From Chitinophagaceae bacterium (GTDB taxonomy: Bacteria > Bacteroidota > Bacteroidia > Chitinophagales > Chitinophagaceae): a stretch of DNA of 18,285 nucleotides. Below the pieces are notes generated by a model. It did not search any database. It was not told the DNA's origin and worked only from the letters and a program-made list of their open reading frames with translations. Positions 1-7,997 of the stretch are shown one piece after another (position 1 is the stretch's first letter; every line of letters begins with the position of its first letter). The stretch is from contig PMUF01000621.1 of the NCBI GenBank assembly GCA_003167015.1, positions 5,137 to 23,421 on the forward strand. Direction: 5' to 3'. A program made the translations under genes and the position numbers.

Positions 1-1593
1 GTAGACGGCCGTTACCGGCTGAGCGTAGTCGGGGGATGTGTTGTAGCTGGTACTGAATTCGGATGAAATGGGCAGCACGAAAATAGTCCCCAGCCCGCTC
101 GCGCTCGCCCAATTGTAATTGTCGTAATACGTTACTGTCAGAATATCCGGCGTAGTGCCTGAAGGCAAAGGGTTATCTGTTACCTGCACCGACCCGCTGG
201 ATTGCATCATTGATCCGCCGCTTTCAATGGTGGCGCTGAACTCCGTCCCGGAGGTGACGGTAAAACCAGTGTCGAGGTTGACAACACTGGACGCATACCA
301 GTCCCCCGTTTTCGTCGTCGAAAAAGTAAGACTCGACGGCACTGAGGTAGTGTCCGATTGACCACTCACCGTGACGCCGCTGGTACCGTAGCTACCCGTT
401 TGCCCGGTCACCAGTGACTGCAGCTGGCTCCAGGTGCCGCTATAAGAAATGAATGCTGTCATCACCGGCCGATCGATGGCGTCATACAGGGTACATAACC
501 ATTTACCTTGAGCGCGGAGATTGCTGTCCTGCGTCATGACCGGCAGATCCCGGCTGTCGTATACCGAGTAGACAACAGCCGCACCAGGGACCTGCTTAAG
601 GATCATCCTTGCCCGGCCATCGTATTCATAACGAAAGCATTGTTGAGCCAGCAGGGTAGCCGTAAATACCCAGCCGCCGGAAACCAGGCCGGCAACACCA
701 GATGGTTGAATGATCGCCCGCAGCCGGCTCTTGTAGTCGTAGACATAGTAAGTGCACAGCCAACCGCTGGACCCGGCACCCGACGCATTATCGGCCGTAG
801 CCGTCAACTGCACCTTTTTCAAAATGATCCTGTTCTGTTTATCGGCGAACTGGACGACCTGTTTGCCATTTTCATCCGTCGTGATTGTTTTCAGTAGATC
901 TCCTGCGATATAATATCCTGCTGACGTATAGGTGCCGAAAAGTCCCAGCGTAGTATCCCGCACATGGATGATCTCGACGCTATCGGTGGCGGTATTGACA
1001 TCATAGCCATAGGTAATGCCCTTGCCGTTGTGCACCCAGCTGTTTCCTGCGGCATAGGTCCTGATAGGCCGGTTAAGGGGAGAGGGCTCAAATTCTGTCT
1101 TGCCATAGTAATACGTTTCACCCTGACCAAGCACAGGACTGGCGGTGTTGGCGTCGCTGTAAAAATAACTCTGCTGTTGGAAAGGATTGGTTTTTAGCAG
1201 TCCATCGCTGATCGAGGTATTGCCACCCGTATTGTTGGCCGCAAAAGGAAGATAGACCCGCGGCACACGGTCATTGAAGTCATAGGCTACTGAAGTAACG
1301 AGATCCACGGCAGATCCTCCTGTGGGCAACGATCCCTGCTTCACCACCGTTTGGATAGGTTTGCCCAGTCCGTCGAAATATTGAGTGGTCATCCGAAAGT
1401 TTTGTACTGCAACTCCCGTTGTGATATCCGCATCGGTGGTATCCGCCTCGACGGCCGACCAGCTGCGGATATAATTGTAGAGGGTACTGCTGTATGCTGC
1501 TGGGGTAACAACACTGTTATCCTGCGAGTAGCCGGTATAAAAACAAGTCATCAGCAGACCGATCAACACCCAACGGGAAAACGGGTACTTCAT
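1..1593 (-). CDS. DUF6443/RHS-type secreted protein, 5' part (cut by left window edge)
   Basis: Reading the minus strand from the ATG at 1593-1591 gives 531 uninterrupted codons to base 1, so the gene continues beyond the window. It starts with a signal peptide (MKYPFSRWVLIGLLMTCFYT, then GYSQ). Residues about 30-190 carry the pattern typical of DUF6443 proteins of Bacteroidota: a Gln/Asn-Phe-Arg-Met start, then a QYFDGLGKPIQTVVKQ motif and a VAYDFNDRVPRVYLPF motif. Later there are YD-type stretches (YEYDGRARMILK, VYSVYDSRDLPVMTQD, CTLYDAIDRPVMT), the repeat type that builds RHS cocoon shells. Such proteins usually end in an RHS core and a variable, sometimes toxic, C-terminus, which would lie outside the window. 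The start overlaps the stop of the upstream small gene in an ATGA, pointing to translational coupling. The family call is confident; the function is not known. Confidence 0.85.
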   Translation of the reverse strand, partial: MKYPFSRWVLIGLLMTCFYTGYSQDNSVVTPAAYSSTLYNYIRSWSAVEADTTDADITTGVAVQNFRMTTQYFDGLGKPIQTVVKQGSLPTGGSAVDLVTSVAYDFNDRVPRVYLPFAANNTGGNTSISDGLLKTNPFQQQSYFYSDANTASPVLGQGETYYYGKTEFEPSPLNRPIRTYAAGNSWVHNGKGITYGYDVNTATDSVEIIHVRDTTLGLFGTYTSAGYYIAGDLLKTITTDENGKQVVQFADKQNRIILKKVQLTATADNASGAGSSGWLCTYYVYDYKSRLRAIIQPSGVAGLVSGGWVFTATLLAQQCFRYEYDGRARMILKQVPGAAVVYSVYDSRDLPVMTQDSNLRAQGKWLCTLYDAIDRPVMTAFISYSGTWSQLQSLVTGQTGSYGTSGVTVSGQSDTTSVPSSLTFSTTKTGDWYASSVVNLDTGFTVTSGTEFSATIESGGSMMQSSGSVQVTDNPLPSGTTPDILTVTYYDNYNWASASGLGTIFVLPISSEFSTSYNTSPDYAQPVTAVY

Positions 1594-1985
1594 GGTTGAC
1601 TGGATTTAGGTGAAGGGGATGTGGCCCGGGTTTGCCGTTCCTGCTGCCTGAAGAGCGAATCTTTGTACACCTGAAATGGCCGTTGACCCATGATCATGAA
1701 ATAAAGGGAGTCTTTCATACGGGTAACCCGGTTTATCATTACCGGAAAAGAATCCGTTTTCCAATACCGGGTAAACACTTGCCTTTTGGCGTTATATGCC
1801 TGAATCCAGGCCTGATGCAAAGAATCAGTCTGTCCAGGCGACAGCTGAAATTGCTGTTGGAGCCCCGCGGCTTCACTGGCGGCCAGCGAATCCACCCACT
1901 GAGATTGTGGAGTAGTCGGGCTTTGAGCGGAAGCACTCCAGGTCGTAGAAAAGGCCAATATCAATAAAAGGGTTCTGTGCAGCAT
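1590..1985 (-). CDS. Small secreted helical protein between two RHS genes
   Basis: This encodes a 131-residue protein. I start it at the ATG at 1985-1983 because this places a clean signal peptide (MLHRTLLLILAFSTTWSASA, then Q) at the N-terminus; the frame is open further upstream, but that part overlaps the end of the preceding RHS gene and does not look like a leader. After the signal the sequence is predicted to be mostly alpha-helical and charged, with an L-S-P-x-Q-x-D-S-L stretch near residue 44 and a Gln/Arg/Ser-rich tail. A loose resemblance to Spy/CpxP-like periplasmic helical proteins is only an impression. It begins 10 bases after the stop of the 1087-residue RHS gene and its stop overlaps the next start, so it is made with both RHS proteins and may assist or connect them. 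No family was recognised. Confidence 0.75.
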   Translation of the reverse strand: MLHRTLLLILAFSTTWSASAQSPTTPQSQWVDSLAASEAAGLQQQFQLSPGQTDSLHQAWIQAYNAKRQVFTRYWKTDSFPVMINRVTRMKDSLYFMIMGQRPFQVYKDSLFRQQERQTRATSPSPKSSQP

Positions 1986-1995
1986 ATAAAAAGTA

Positions 1996-4900
1996 TTAAG
2001 GGGTCGCGGTATTGTAATAGTTGTAATTGAATTTTTGCAGGATATTATTGTTTTGATCCCTGATCCGCAAGAGCCTGCCAAACGAATCATACTCGTAATA
2101 ACTGATCATGCCGGCAGGATCAGTTTGGGAAGTAAGCCCCAGGCCCGGACTATACGTATAAGTAGTCACCTGCAGGCCAGGAAGGGCGACCCGGATGTTA
2201 TTGATCTGGGCGCGTAAAGCCGCATCTGAGCTGGGATTTTGCAGCGCCGTATAGGTGACATATTCCGAAACCGTGGCGTAGGTGTTTCCGACCACCTTGG
2301 CTACCGGATATTGTCCATTGTAGCCCCACAGGTAGACTTCTCTGTTATCATAGTTTTTGTATTCCTCGGTAAGATTCCCATAAGTATCATAGGCAGACAG
2401 ATTGGTCACAACGGAGTCCGTCTGGGAGGTGTAGTGGATGATAGTGCTGATATGCGGCTTGCTCGAGTTGTAATAGGCAAAACAATATTTGTACCCTTCA
2501 ACGAATGTCGAACTGGTGGCGCCCGATGGCGTGACGGTAATAGTCACTTCCAGCGGTTGCAGATAATTAGCTGTATGCAGGGTCGTCAGCCATCCGGCTT
2601 GTGTAGACGAAAGCCCAAGCACAAAATCCGTCGTATTGTTGACGGCATAGCAATAATGTGTTCGCATCGTGTCGCCGTTTTGCAGGTAGTCGGTCTTTGT
2701 TTGTAACAAGGGATAACCTTCATTGGTCCAATAGCTATAATCCGTCTGTTTCACCTGGCTGCCGCCGCCGGGTTGATAGGTGGTCGTCGTGGTGGATCGA
2801 ATGCCGGCGAACATGCTTTGCAGGGTATACTGTTTCCAGCAGGCAGCGCATACGGCGTCCAATCCTACATCATTACAGCTATAGGTCTGGTTGTAACCGA
2901 CAACCCGATAGCCCAATTGGTACGATAACAAATAGTCCGTACTAGTATAAGGCGGATAAGGAGGTCCCCATTGGGAACTGTAAATGCCCTGCCCCATGCT
3001 GGCATTCCGTTTTAGCAGGTTCCAGTTGCTGTCATAGGTCTGTTCTATTACCAACTGCCCCCTTTGCCAACTGTTGTCGCCAACGGGTCCAATGGGAAAA
3101 TCGGTCATGGCGTCATAACCTTGCGGCGTCTGATCGAAGGCGAAACTATATTCCCTGTCGATATGGCCATTGCTGTCTTCGAGAGTGCGAACGTTCGGAT
3201 AAACGACAAAGGAGCCGCCCTCAGTAGACAAGGGATATTGACTGGAAGTGGAAAGACGGATATACTGGCAATTCCGCGTCCCGCCTCCACAGCCGCCCTG
3301 GTGGGCGACTTGCACGGGGGAAATGAGAAGGCCACCGCTTAAAAGAGTATCGGTCGGGTTTAGGTACTGGTAGCTGGTGGTATGGATCACTCCGGTTACC
3401 GGATCAAAATCATGCACGGCGCTAACACGCACCCCACCCGCCGAGATATTGTTGGCATTCAGCGTAGCATTGTATCTGCTCGTGGTGTTGGAATTCAAAG
3501 TGCACACGCTCCACCAGCAGTTGATCCCCGTGAAATCGCAGTTCACATTTTCGAAGACTTCGACAGAGTAAGAGCCGTTATTGAGGACGAAATTGCCGCT
3601 GGATTCACTGGTGAAAGTAAAGACCGAATAATTAACGCCGCCGATTTTTTGAAAAAGTTGCACAGAATAGCTGCCGGAGCCATAGCCGGACAGGTCGAAA
3701 TTGAAATCAGTGGCATTATCGGTGCTGTTGACAGAAAAGGTATCTGTGAAGATAGGCGTGGTGCTGCTCATGTACGTGAAGCCGCTCCCGGAAAGATACT
3801 GGGTCTGGTAGTATCCGGCATCCGGCTTAACCTGGGTGCCCGGTTCCAACAACGCCGTATTACCCTGGTAATCGAAAGAACGGTAGCCGCCCGTGGGGTA
3901 AGTGATCTGTGTAAGGACATTAGCGGCTGCATAAGTTCCATTGGCCCGCCGATCGCCAAGATTATACTCCGGCAGAATCGTACCGCCGTTGGTATACACG
4001 GCATTGGGCATATTGGTCCAATTGTAATCATTGCCGTTGTAATATCCCCAATAGTCTGTACCGAAGGATATCCTCGATGGGAGATTGACGCTCGTATTGT
4101 AAGTAAAAGAATAAAAAAGGCTATCGGAGCCGCTGCTGCCAAAGGCGGCCAGGTTATTTAATTTCAGTCGGTTCGTATAAACGTTGAAACTACCGCCGGA
4201 ATAGTTGAACCAGCTTTTATTGAGATGATATCCATTACGTGGTATTCCACCCGTCGCAAAGAGCCGTAGCGAGTCTAATTTTGTACCCTCATCTACGGGA
4301 TCGGCGGAGGTATAGAACACCAGGGAGTCATTGCCGCAGGTAATATTGGCCAGATGGTAAGTCACTGCACTGGTGGTTACCGTCACCTCGTCGCTATAGC
4401 TGTCGGAGGCAAGGCAATCTGTTCCTGTCATCCCGCCGATGGCCATATAACCGCCGGACCAGGTCTGAAATGATGTCGACGAATAGGTGTAGCTAAGATT
4501 GATCACATGTTCTCCGCTCAGGTCTTTGATCTGGTGGAGTTTCCAGGTGGAATTATAGGTGGGCCCTGACGGAACATTGCTATACCCGTTTTGGCTGGTA
4601 TAGGTCGCATAGGAATTCTCGACATAAGAGTCGCCGAAGATATATTGGTTGCCCTGCGCGTCAGTCATAATGAATTCCGTGATCTCATCGCCGGAGATCG
4701 TTTTTTGAATATTCAGAGGTTGCTGGCTGATCATATGCGGGTTTCCTGACTCGTCGAAATAAAACTTACCGCTGTTCCCTAAGAAGTTGAAATAGTAGAT
4801 ATCCGGCTCTTCGTCCAGGTTGCCGCTGACCACATAATAGGCGTTTACGGCATAATTGGTGCCCGGAAAGGTGGACGGTTTAGGCAAGGTAGTTGAGGTA

Positions 4901-5259
4901 ATGAGTCCATTATGACTGATGTCCTCGTCGGGTGTGCCACGCATCGACCGGGAGATCTGGCCGCCCGGGTCTAGCGTCCATCCCAGGCCTGCCCAACTGG
5001 CGATCTCTTCCACCCGGATGCCACCATTGTTGTAGTTGAGGGTCACAGGAAGCTGAAGGGAGCCGGTAGCAAGCGTATAAAGGGGAATGTTGATAGGAGT
5101 CGTGCCCGAGAAAGAGCCAATAGGACGCTCGGAAATTTTAAATAGGGTGGCCGCCGTAGGGGTGACAGGTGTAACAGCAGGAACGGAGCCGTCGTATTGA
5201 GCATGGCACCGGGCATAGATGAGAAGTAAACAAAAGAAAAAAAGCAGTTTCATATTCAT
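1996..5259 (-). CDS. Large secreted SpvB/RHS-type protein
   Basis: This 1087-residue protein begins with a signal peptide (MNMKLLFFFCLLLIYARCHA, then Q); ATG codons at 5259 and 5253 are both possible starts. Residues about 45-110 hold the conserved N-terminal block of Bacteroidota RHS proteins: TPINIPLYTLATGSLQLPV, LGWTLDPGGQISRSMRGTP. This block resembles the start of SpvB/TcB-type beta-propeller and shell proteins. The middle is rich in Ser, Thr, Tyr, Gly and Asn and is expected to be beta-strand repeats. The end has a YD repeat (YYEYDSFGRLLRIRDQNNN) followed only by a short tail ending NYNYYNTATP, so there is no room for a toxin domain. It lies 27 bases downstream of the barrel-protein gene. 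It probably forms part of a beta-strand shell on the surface or outside the cell; cargo and target are unknown. Confidence 0.85.
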   Translation of the reverse strand: MNMKLLFFFCLLLIYARCHAQYDGSVPAVTPVTPTAATLFKISERPIGSFSGTTPINIPLYTLATGSLQLPVTLNYNNGGIRVEEIASWAGLGWTLDPGGQISRSMRGTPDEDISHNGLITSTTLPKPSTFPGTNYAVNAYYVVSGNLDEEPDIYYFNFLGNSGKFYFDESGNPHMISQQPLNIQKTISGDEITEFIMTDAQGNQYIFGDSYVENSYATYTSQNGYSNVPSGPTYNSTWKLHQIKDLSGEHVINLSYTYSSTSFQTWSGGYMAIGGMTGTDCLASDSYSDEVTVTTSAVTYHLANITCGNDSLVFYTSADPVDEGTKLDSLRLFATGGIPRNGYHLNKSWFNYSGGSFNVYTNRLKLNNLAAFGSSGSDSLFYSFTYNTSVNLPSRISFGTDYWGYYNGNDYNWTNMPNAVYTNGGTILPEYNLGDRRANGTYAAANVLTQITYPTGGYRSFDYQGNTALLEPGTQVKPDAGYYQTQYLSGSGFTYMSSTTPIFTDTFSVNSTDNATDFNFDLSGYGSGSYSVQLFQKIGGVNYSVFTFTSESSGNFVLNNGSYSVEVFENVNCDFTGINCWWSVCTLNSNTTSRYNATLNANNISAGGVRVSAVHDFDPVTGVIHTTSYQYLNPTDTLLSGGLLISPVQVAHQGGCGGGTRNCQYIRLSTSSQYPLSTEGGSFVVYPNVRTLEDSNGHIDREYSFAFDQTPQGYDAMTDFPIGPVGDNSWQRGQLVIEQTYDSNWNLLKRNASMGQGIYSSQWGPPYPPYTSTDYLLSYQLGYRVVGYNQTYSCNDVGLDAVCAACWKQYTLQSMFAGIRSTTTTTYQPGGGSQVKQTDYSYWTNEGYPLLQTKTDYLQNGDTMRTHYCYAVNNTTDFVLGLSSTQAGWLTTLHTANYLQPLEVTITVTPSGATSSTFVEGYKYCFAYYNSSKPHISTIIHYTSQTDSVVTNLSAYDTYGNLTEEYKNYDNREVYLWGYNGQYPVAKVVGNTYATVSEYVTYTALQNPSSDAALRAQINNIRVALPGLQVTTYTYSPGLGLTSQTDPAGMISYYEYDSFGRLLRIRDQNNNILQKFNYNYYNTATP

Positions 5260-5286
5260 AAGATTGCCTTCATTGTTTTGATTGTA

Positions 5287-6771
5287 TCAGTTGAGTGTAT
5301 AGCCCACCCTGAACAGCAGGGGCTGTGTGGGGGGAAGCTGGCTGTAGCTCAGGAAGTCCCAGAGCAAGCTCAGGTTGGTTTTTTTCAACACCCGCCCTTT
5401 AGTCGTAATGGTCTTTGTCACACCAATAAGTCCGCTCCTGGTCCAGTCTTGCAGCCGGGGTATTTGGGTGAAGGCGGGAAATGGCGTCGTATAGTTATAT
5501 TCGAAGCCGCCTGTAGCGCTGAAACTTCCCTTGATTTTTATCTGGAGAAAGCTGCGGAGCCCTATGCCCTGGCTACTAAAGGCAATATGCTGAATGCCAT
5601 TGCCCCATCCTAACTTATAAGAGGCGCCTATACCTACAATATTGTCATGTCCCAGAAGATATCCGAGAGACAGGCCTAAATCGGAGACGCTGGGGAAATA
5701 GTAGGCGGTCCTCGTGGTTTGGAAATTAACGCCATATTCAAGCCGCCGCCATAAGGTCTTTTTATGCTGCGAATTGGGGGTAAAATTGGGTATGTCCGCA
5801 TCTCCATTTCCTGCGCCTAAGGCGCTTAGTTTGGCCTTATAGGTATCGAGGGCGTTTTGAGCGGACTGCAGATTGGATTGCAGCGCCGACAACCCGGCGG
5901 CGCCGCCTGTGGACGCTTTTGCTGTTACTTGCTGAGCTACGACATCTTTGGTTTGCATGCCCGTAAGCGCCTGAGAAGAGCCGTAACCTTTGGGTATTTG
6001 AAACAGGCTCCCCAGGGAGGAATGCGTCTGCATAAAGTTCTGGTAGTCCAGCCGGCTATTTAACACGGCTAATGCGCGTTGCTCCAACTGGTCCGGGTTG
6101 TTCCATAATTCCTTATACTGCCGAATTTGTTGTGAATAATAGTAGGCCTCCCGGTTGATCCCGCCATATTGTTTAGTCAGCAGGCCCTTCAGGTTGGCAT
6201 GTTGAGCAATAAACCCTGCAATCTGCTGTTTGCGTTGCTGGAAATAGGCCTTGATCTGGTCCGCATCGCGCATCCGGGCTTCAAGAGCCTGCAGCTGGCT
6301 GCTGGCGCGTTGCAACTGTGCCAGTTTCGCTGCCGACCCGCCAAGCAGTTCGGGATGCTGCTGCAAATAGGCCAGACTACCATGAAGGGAATCCAGGTAG
6401 GGGTGATAGGTGCCGTTCAGGGAAAGGCTTCGATTGCCCGTGTCTGTTTTCAGCTGATGACCCAATGCGGCATATTGCTGGGCTGATTTACCGAATAGGG
6501 CTTGTGCCGAGCCTGAATCGACGCGGGAAAGGGTTTGTTGCAACCGTTGTTCCTGACGGGCCATCAGCTGGAGATATTGTTCTCCCTGATTGGTCAGCTG
6601 TTTATTTAACCCGGCAATTCGAGCTTGCACCCTGGAAAGCCAATGACGCGGAAATGAAAGGACTTTATTCGCCGCCGAGTCAGGAGTTTGCCCATAGGTC
6701 GGGCTGAGGATTGAAAATCCCAGGCCGATCAAATAGATAAGAAAGAAGTTTCTCATAAAAGGGAAATTCAT
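5287..6771 (-). CDS. Coiled-coil protein with predicted outer-membrane beta-barrel end
   Basis: This 494-residue protein has an N-terminal signal peptide (hydrophobic residues about 9-25, ending SPTYG, then Q). I chose the ATG at 6771 because it follows the upstream stop by two bases and has an AGGA at a suitable distance; a second ATG at 6756 would also give a signal peptide. Residues about 30-320 are Gln/Leu/Ala-rich and predicted to be long helices or coiled coil. From about residue 340 the sequence changes to short amphipathic strands with alternating aromatics (LEYGVNFQTTRTAYYF, VGIGASYKLGWGNG, SATGGFEYNYTTPF), ending FRVGYTLN. That pattern fits a small outer-membrane barrel of 8 or so strands. 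A role as surface anchor or export partner for the RHS proteins is an inference from position only. Confidence 0.75.
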   Translation of the reverse strand: MNFPFMRNFFLIYLIGLGFSILSPTYGQTPDSAANKVLSFPRHWLSRVQARIAGLNKQLTNQGEQYLQLMARQEQRLQQTLSRVDSGSAQALFGKSAQQYAALGHQLKTDTGNRSLSLNGTYHPYLDSLHGSLAYLQQHPELLGGSAAKLAQLQRASSQLQALEARMRDADQIKAYFQQRKQQIAGFIAQHANLKGLLTKQYGGINREAYYYSQQIRQYKELWNNPDQLEQRALAVLNSRLDYQNFMQTHSSLGSLFQIPKGYGSSQALTGMQTKDVVAQQVTAKASTGGAAGLSALQSNLQSAQNALDTYKAKLSALGAGNGDADIPNFTPNSQHKKTLWRRLEYGVNFQTTRTAYYFPSVSDLGLSLGYLLGHDNIVGIGASYKLGWGNGIQHIAFSSQGIGLRSFLQIKIKGSFSATGGFEYNYTTPFPAFTQIPRLQDWTRSGLIGVTKTITTKGRVLKKTNLSLLWDFLSYSQLPPTQPLLFRVGYTLN

Positions 6772-6773
6772 GG

Positions 6774-7472
6774 TCAATTCCTGATCTTCTTTTCGATCTT
6801 TTTTTTCAAGCGCTTTATTTCAATCCCCTGCGCCTCCAATAGCTTTTTCTGCTCGATAACATAAAGGGTAAGTTCCTCTATCTTTTTGAGCAGCACCGCG
6901 GCGGTAATGCCCACGTCGATGCCGTTCGCCTGCACGCTGTCGGCGTCGGGCAGATCGGGAAGATGGTGATTGGCCTGAATATAGCTGGCGATACTGTCTA
7001 GTGGGGGAAGCCGGTAATCACGGTTAAACACATAGTCCGGCCAGTTGGCATAAGCCTTTACGCGTGCGGAAGTGAAAATGGCCGATCCATTCACAGCAAG
7101 CTGATAGCCCTGCGTGTTAGTGGTGCCGATCCCAAGAGACCCGCCCTGCAGAAGGACGTTCCGTCCGCGGAACCAATAATTGCCTATATCATTTACTTCA
7201 CCCCAATAAGCATCTTTGCCAGTCTCAAAATTATATACTGCTGAGATGGTCGAAGCTGAGCTTACATGCGAAACCCGAATGAAACTGGAGGTGGACTGCA
7301 GCTTCAGCTGGGGAGATGTTACATTCGTCTCATCCCCGGAACCACCCGACCAGGCACCGGAGGAATACAAAGGGAAAGAGTTTGTCTGTGCGTCTGCTGC
7401 GTGTGAAAGGTTCAACATGCCAGCGATGAGCAGAGCCAAAGCCTGGTACGGCAAAAGTAGAGATTGCTTCAT
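6774..7472 (-). CDS. Tail-fibre-like secreted protein
   Basis: This 232-residue protein starts with a signal peptide (MKQSLLLPYQALALLIAGML, then NLSHAADA). The middle is a beta-rich domain with the GIGTTNTQGYQLAVNGSAIF turn common to bacterial tail-fibre and adhesin-like proteins. Residues about 140-200 hold a conserved Bacteroidota block (WPDYVFNRDYRLPPLDSIAS, NHHLPDLPDADSVQANGIDV) that resembles the intramolecular-chaperone ends of tail-spike proteins (peptidase S74 type). The last 35 residues form a Lys/Glu coiled coil, suggesting a trimer. Such proteins are common in this phylum and are not evidence for a prophage; no other phage gene is present here. It is the first gene of the five-gene operon, after a 525-base non-coding region, and its stop lies two bases before the next start. 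Confidence 0.85.
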   Translation of the reverse strand: MKQSLLLPYQALALLIAGMLNLSHAADAQTNSFPLYSSGAWSGGSGDETNVTSPQLKLQSTSSFIRVSHVSSASTISAVYNFETGKDAYWGEVNDIGNYWFRGRNVLLQGGSLGIGTTNTQGYQLAVNGSAIFTSARVKAYANWPDYVFNRDYRLPPLDSIASYIQANHHLPDLPDADSVQANGIDVGITAAVLLKKIEELTLYVIEQKKLLEAQGIEIKRLKKKIEKKIRN

Positions 7473-7649
7473 AAGACAAAACGGTTTAGGTTCCGCAAAT
7501 GGTGTTTTGGGAATAATAATTGATTATCCGGGTATGCTCAAAAAGGCACGCCCAGGCACAACAGGTTGAAAAGAAACAAGGGGAGAATTAAGATTGCTAC
7601 TTAACCAAGAGACACGTCAGGGTCAGCGAATTGTAAGTAAGAGTCGGAA

Positions 7650-7678
7650 ACAGCTAAGGAAGATTTGTTACAGCTAAA
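7650..7678. repeat. Direct repeat ACAGCTAAR, 20-base period (candidate regulator site)
   Basis: ACAGCTAAG at 7650-7658 is repeated as ACAGCTAAA at 7670-7678 with 11 bases between them, so the copies lie on the same face of the helix. Known sites for LytTR-domain response regulators, for example the AgrA site, are direct ACAGTTAAG-like 9-mers about 12 bases apart. The match is therefore suggestive, not exact. The repeat lies about 180 bases before the start of the RHS operon. Confidence 0.35.
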
Positions 7679-7732
7679 CTAGATATTTTGCCTTATATAT
7701 ACAAGATATGTGACCTGAAAAAGGATGTAAAA

Positions 7733-7790
7733 GGTAAAAAACCGTTTTTTCACCCGAAATGTTCGGATGAAGAAACATTTCAGTGAAATG
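7733..7790. terminator. Hairpin cluster, possible terminator of the radical SAM operon
   Basis: Three inverted repeats lie side by side. At 7733-7754 a GGT-A6 arm is followed by CCG and a T6-C-ACC arm (one bulged base). At 7756-7781 GAAATGTT pairs with AACATTTC across a 10-base loop. At 7776-7790 CATTTC-AGT-GAAATG uses the same middle arm, so the last two are mutually exclusive. Read on the minus strand, the stems lead into a run of T in the A/T hairpin, as a weak intrinsic terminator would. The stems are AT-rich and about 200 bases from the upstream stop, so confidence is low. Confidence 0.35.
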
Positions 7791-7997
7791 CTTTATACTA
7801 CCACCAGGAAACTTTTGGCCATATAGCTTGGTTTTAAATAAAAAGTAGTTTGTGAATCACAATGGAGTGGTTGGATAGACAGTAAGGAAGAGATATGGTG
7901 GGCTTTAGTTTCGGCACAGAGCTCCCGATGTAACCTCTACCAGATAGGTTAAGCGTCTCATGATTGTCAGTTTAGAGTTAGGTAATTAATGATTATT

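Larger units (their letters stand above)
7473..7997. other. Non-coding region between the RHS operon and the radical SAM gene
   Basis: These 525 AT-rich bases separate two minus-strand operons. They should contain the 3' end of the radical SAM transcript and the promoter of the RHS operon. I found no convincing ORF, no RNA gene and no full-length TAnnTTTG box on the minus strand near 7472. What can be seen is a cluster of hairpins at 7733-7790 and a 9-base direct repeat with a 20-base period at 7650-7678, both listed separately. A small RNA cannot be excluded. Confidence 0.6.

Noticed and set aside
1590..2090. 166-codon version of the small secreted protein
   Set aside because: The extra 35 residues overlap the end of the RHS gene and would bury the signal peptide inside the protein; the ATG at 1985 is preferred.
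3382..4161. 259-codon open frame on the plus strand opposite the large RHS gene
   Set aside because: The minus-strand frame is clearly the coding one (signal peptide, RHS motifs); the antisense frame is a by-product of codon bias.
6774..7472. Prophage remnant suggested by the tail-fibre-like protein
   Set aside because: No other phage gene, integrase or attachment site is visible, the protein has a signal peptide, and such proteins are common in Bacteroidota chromosomes.
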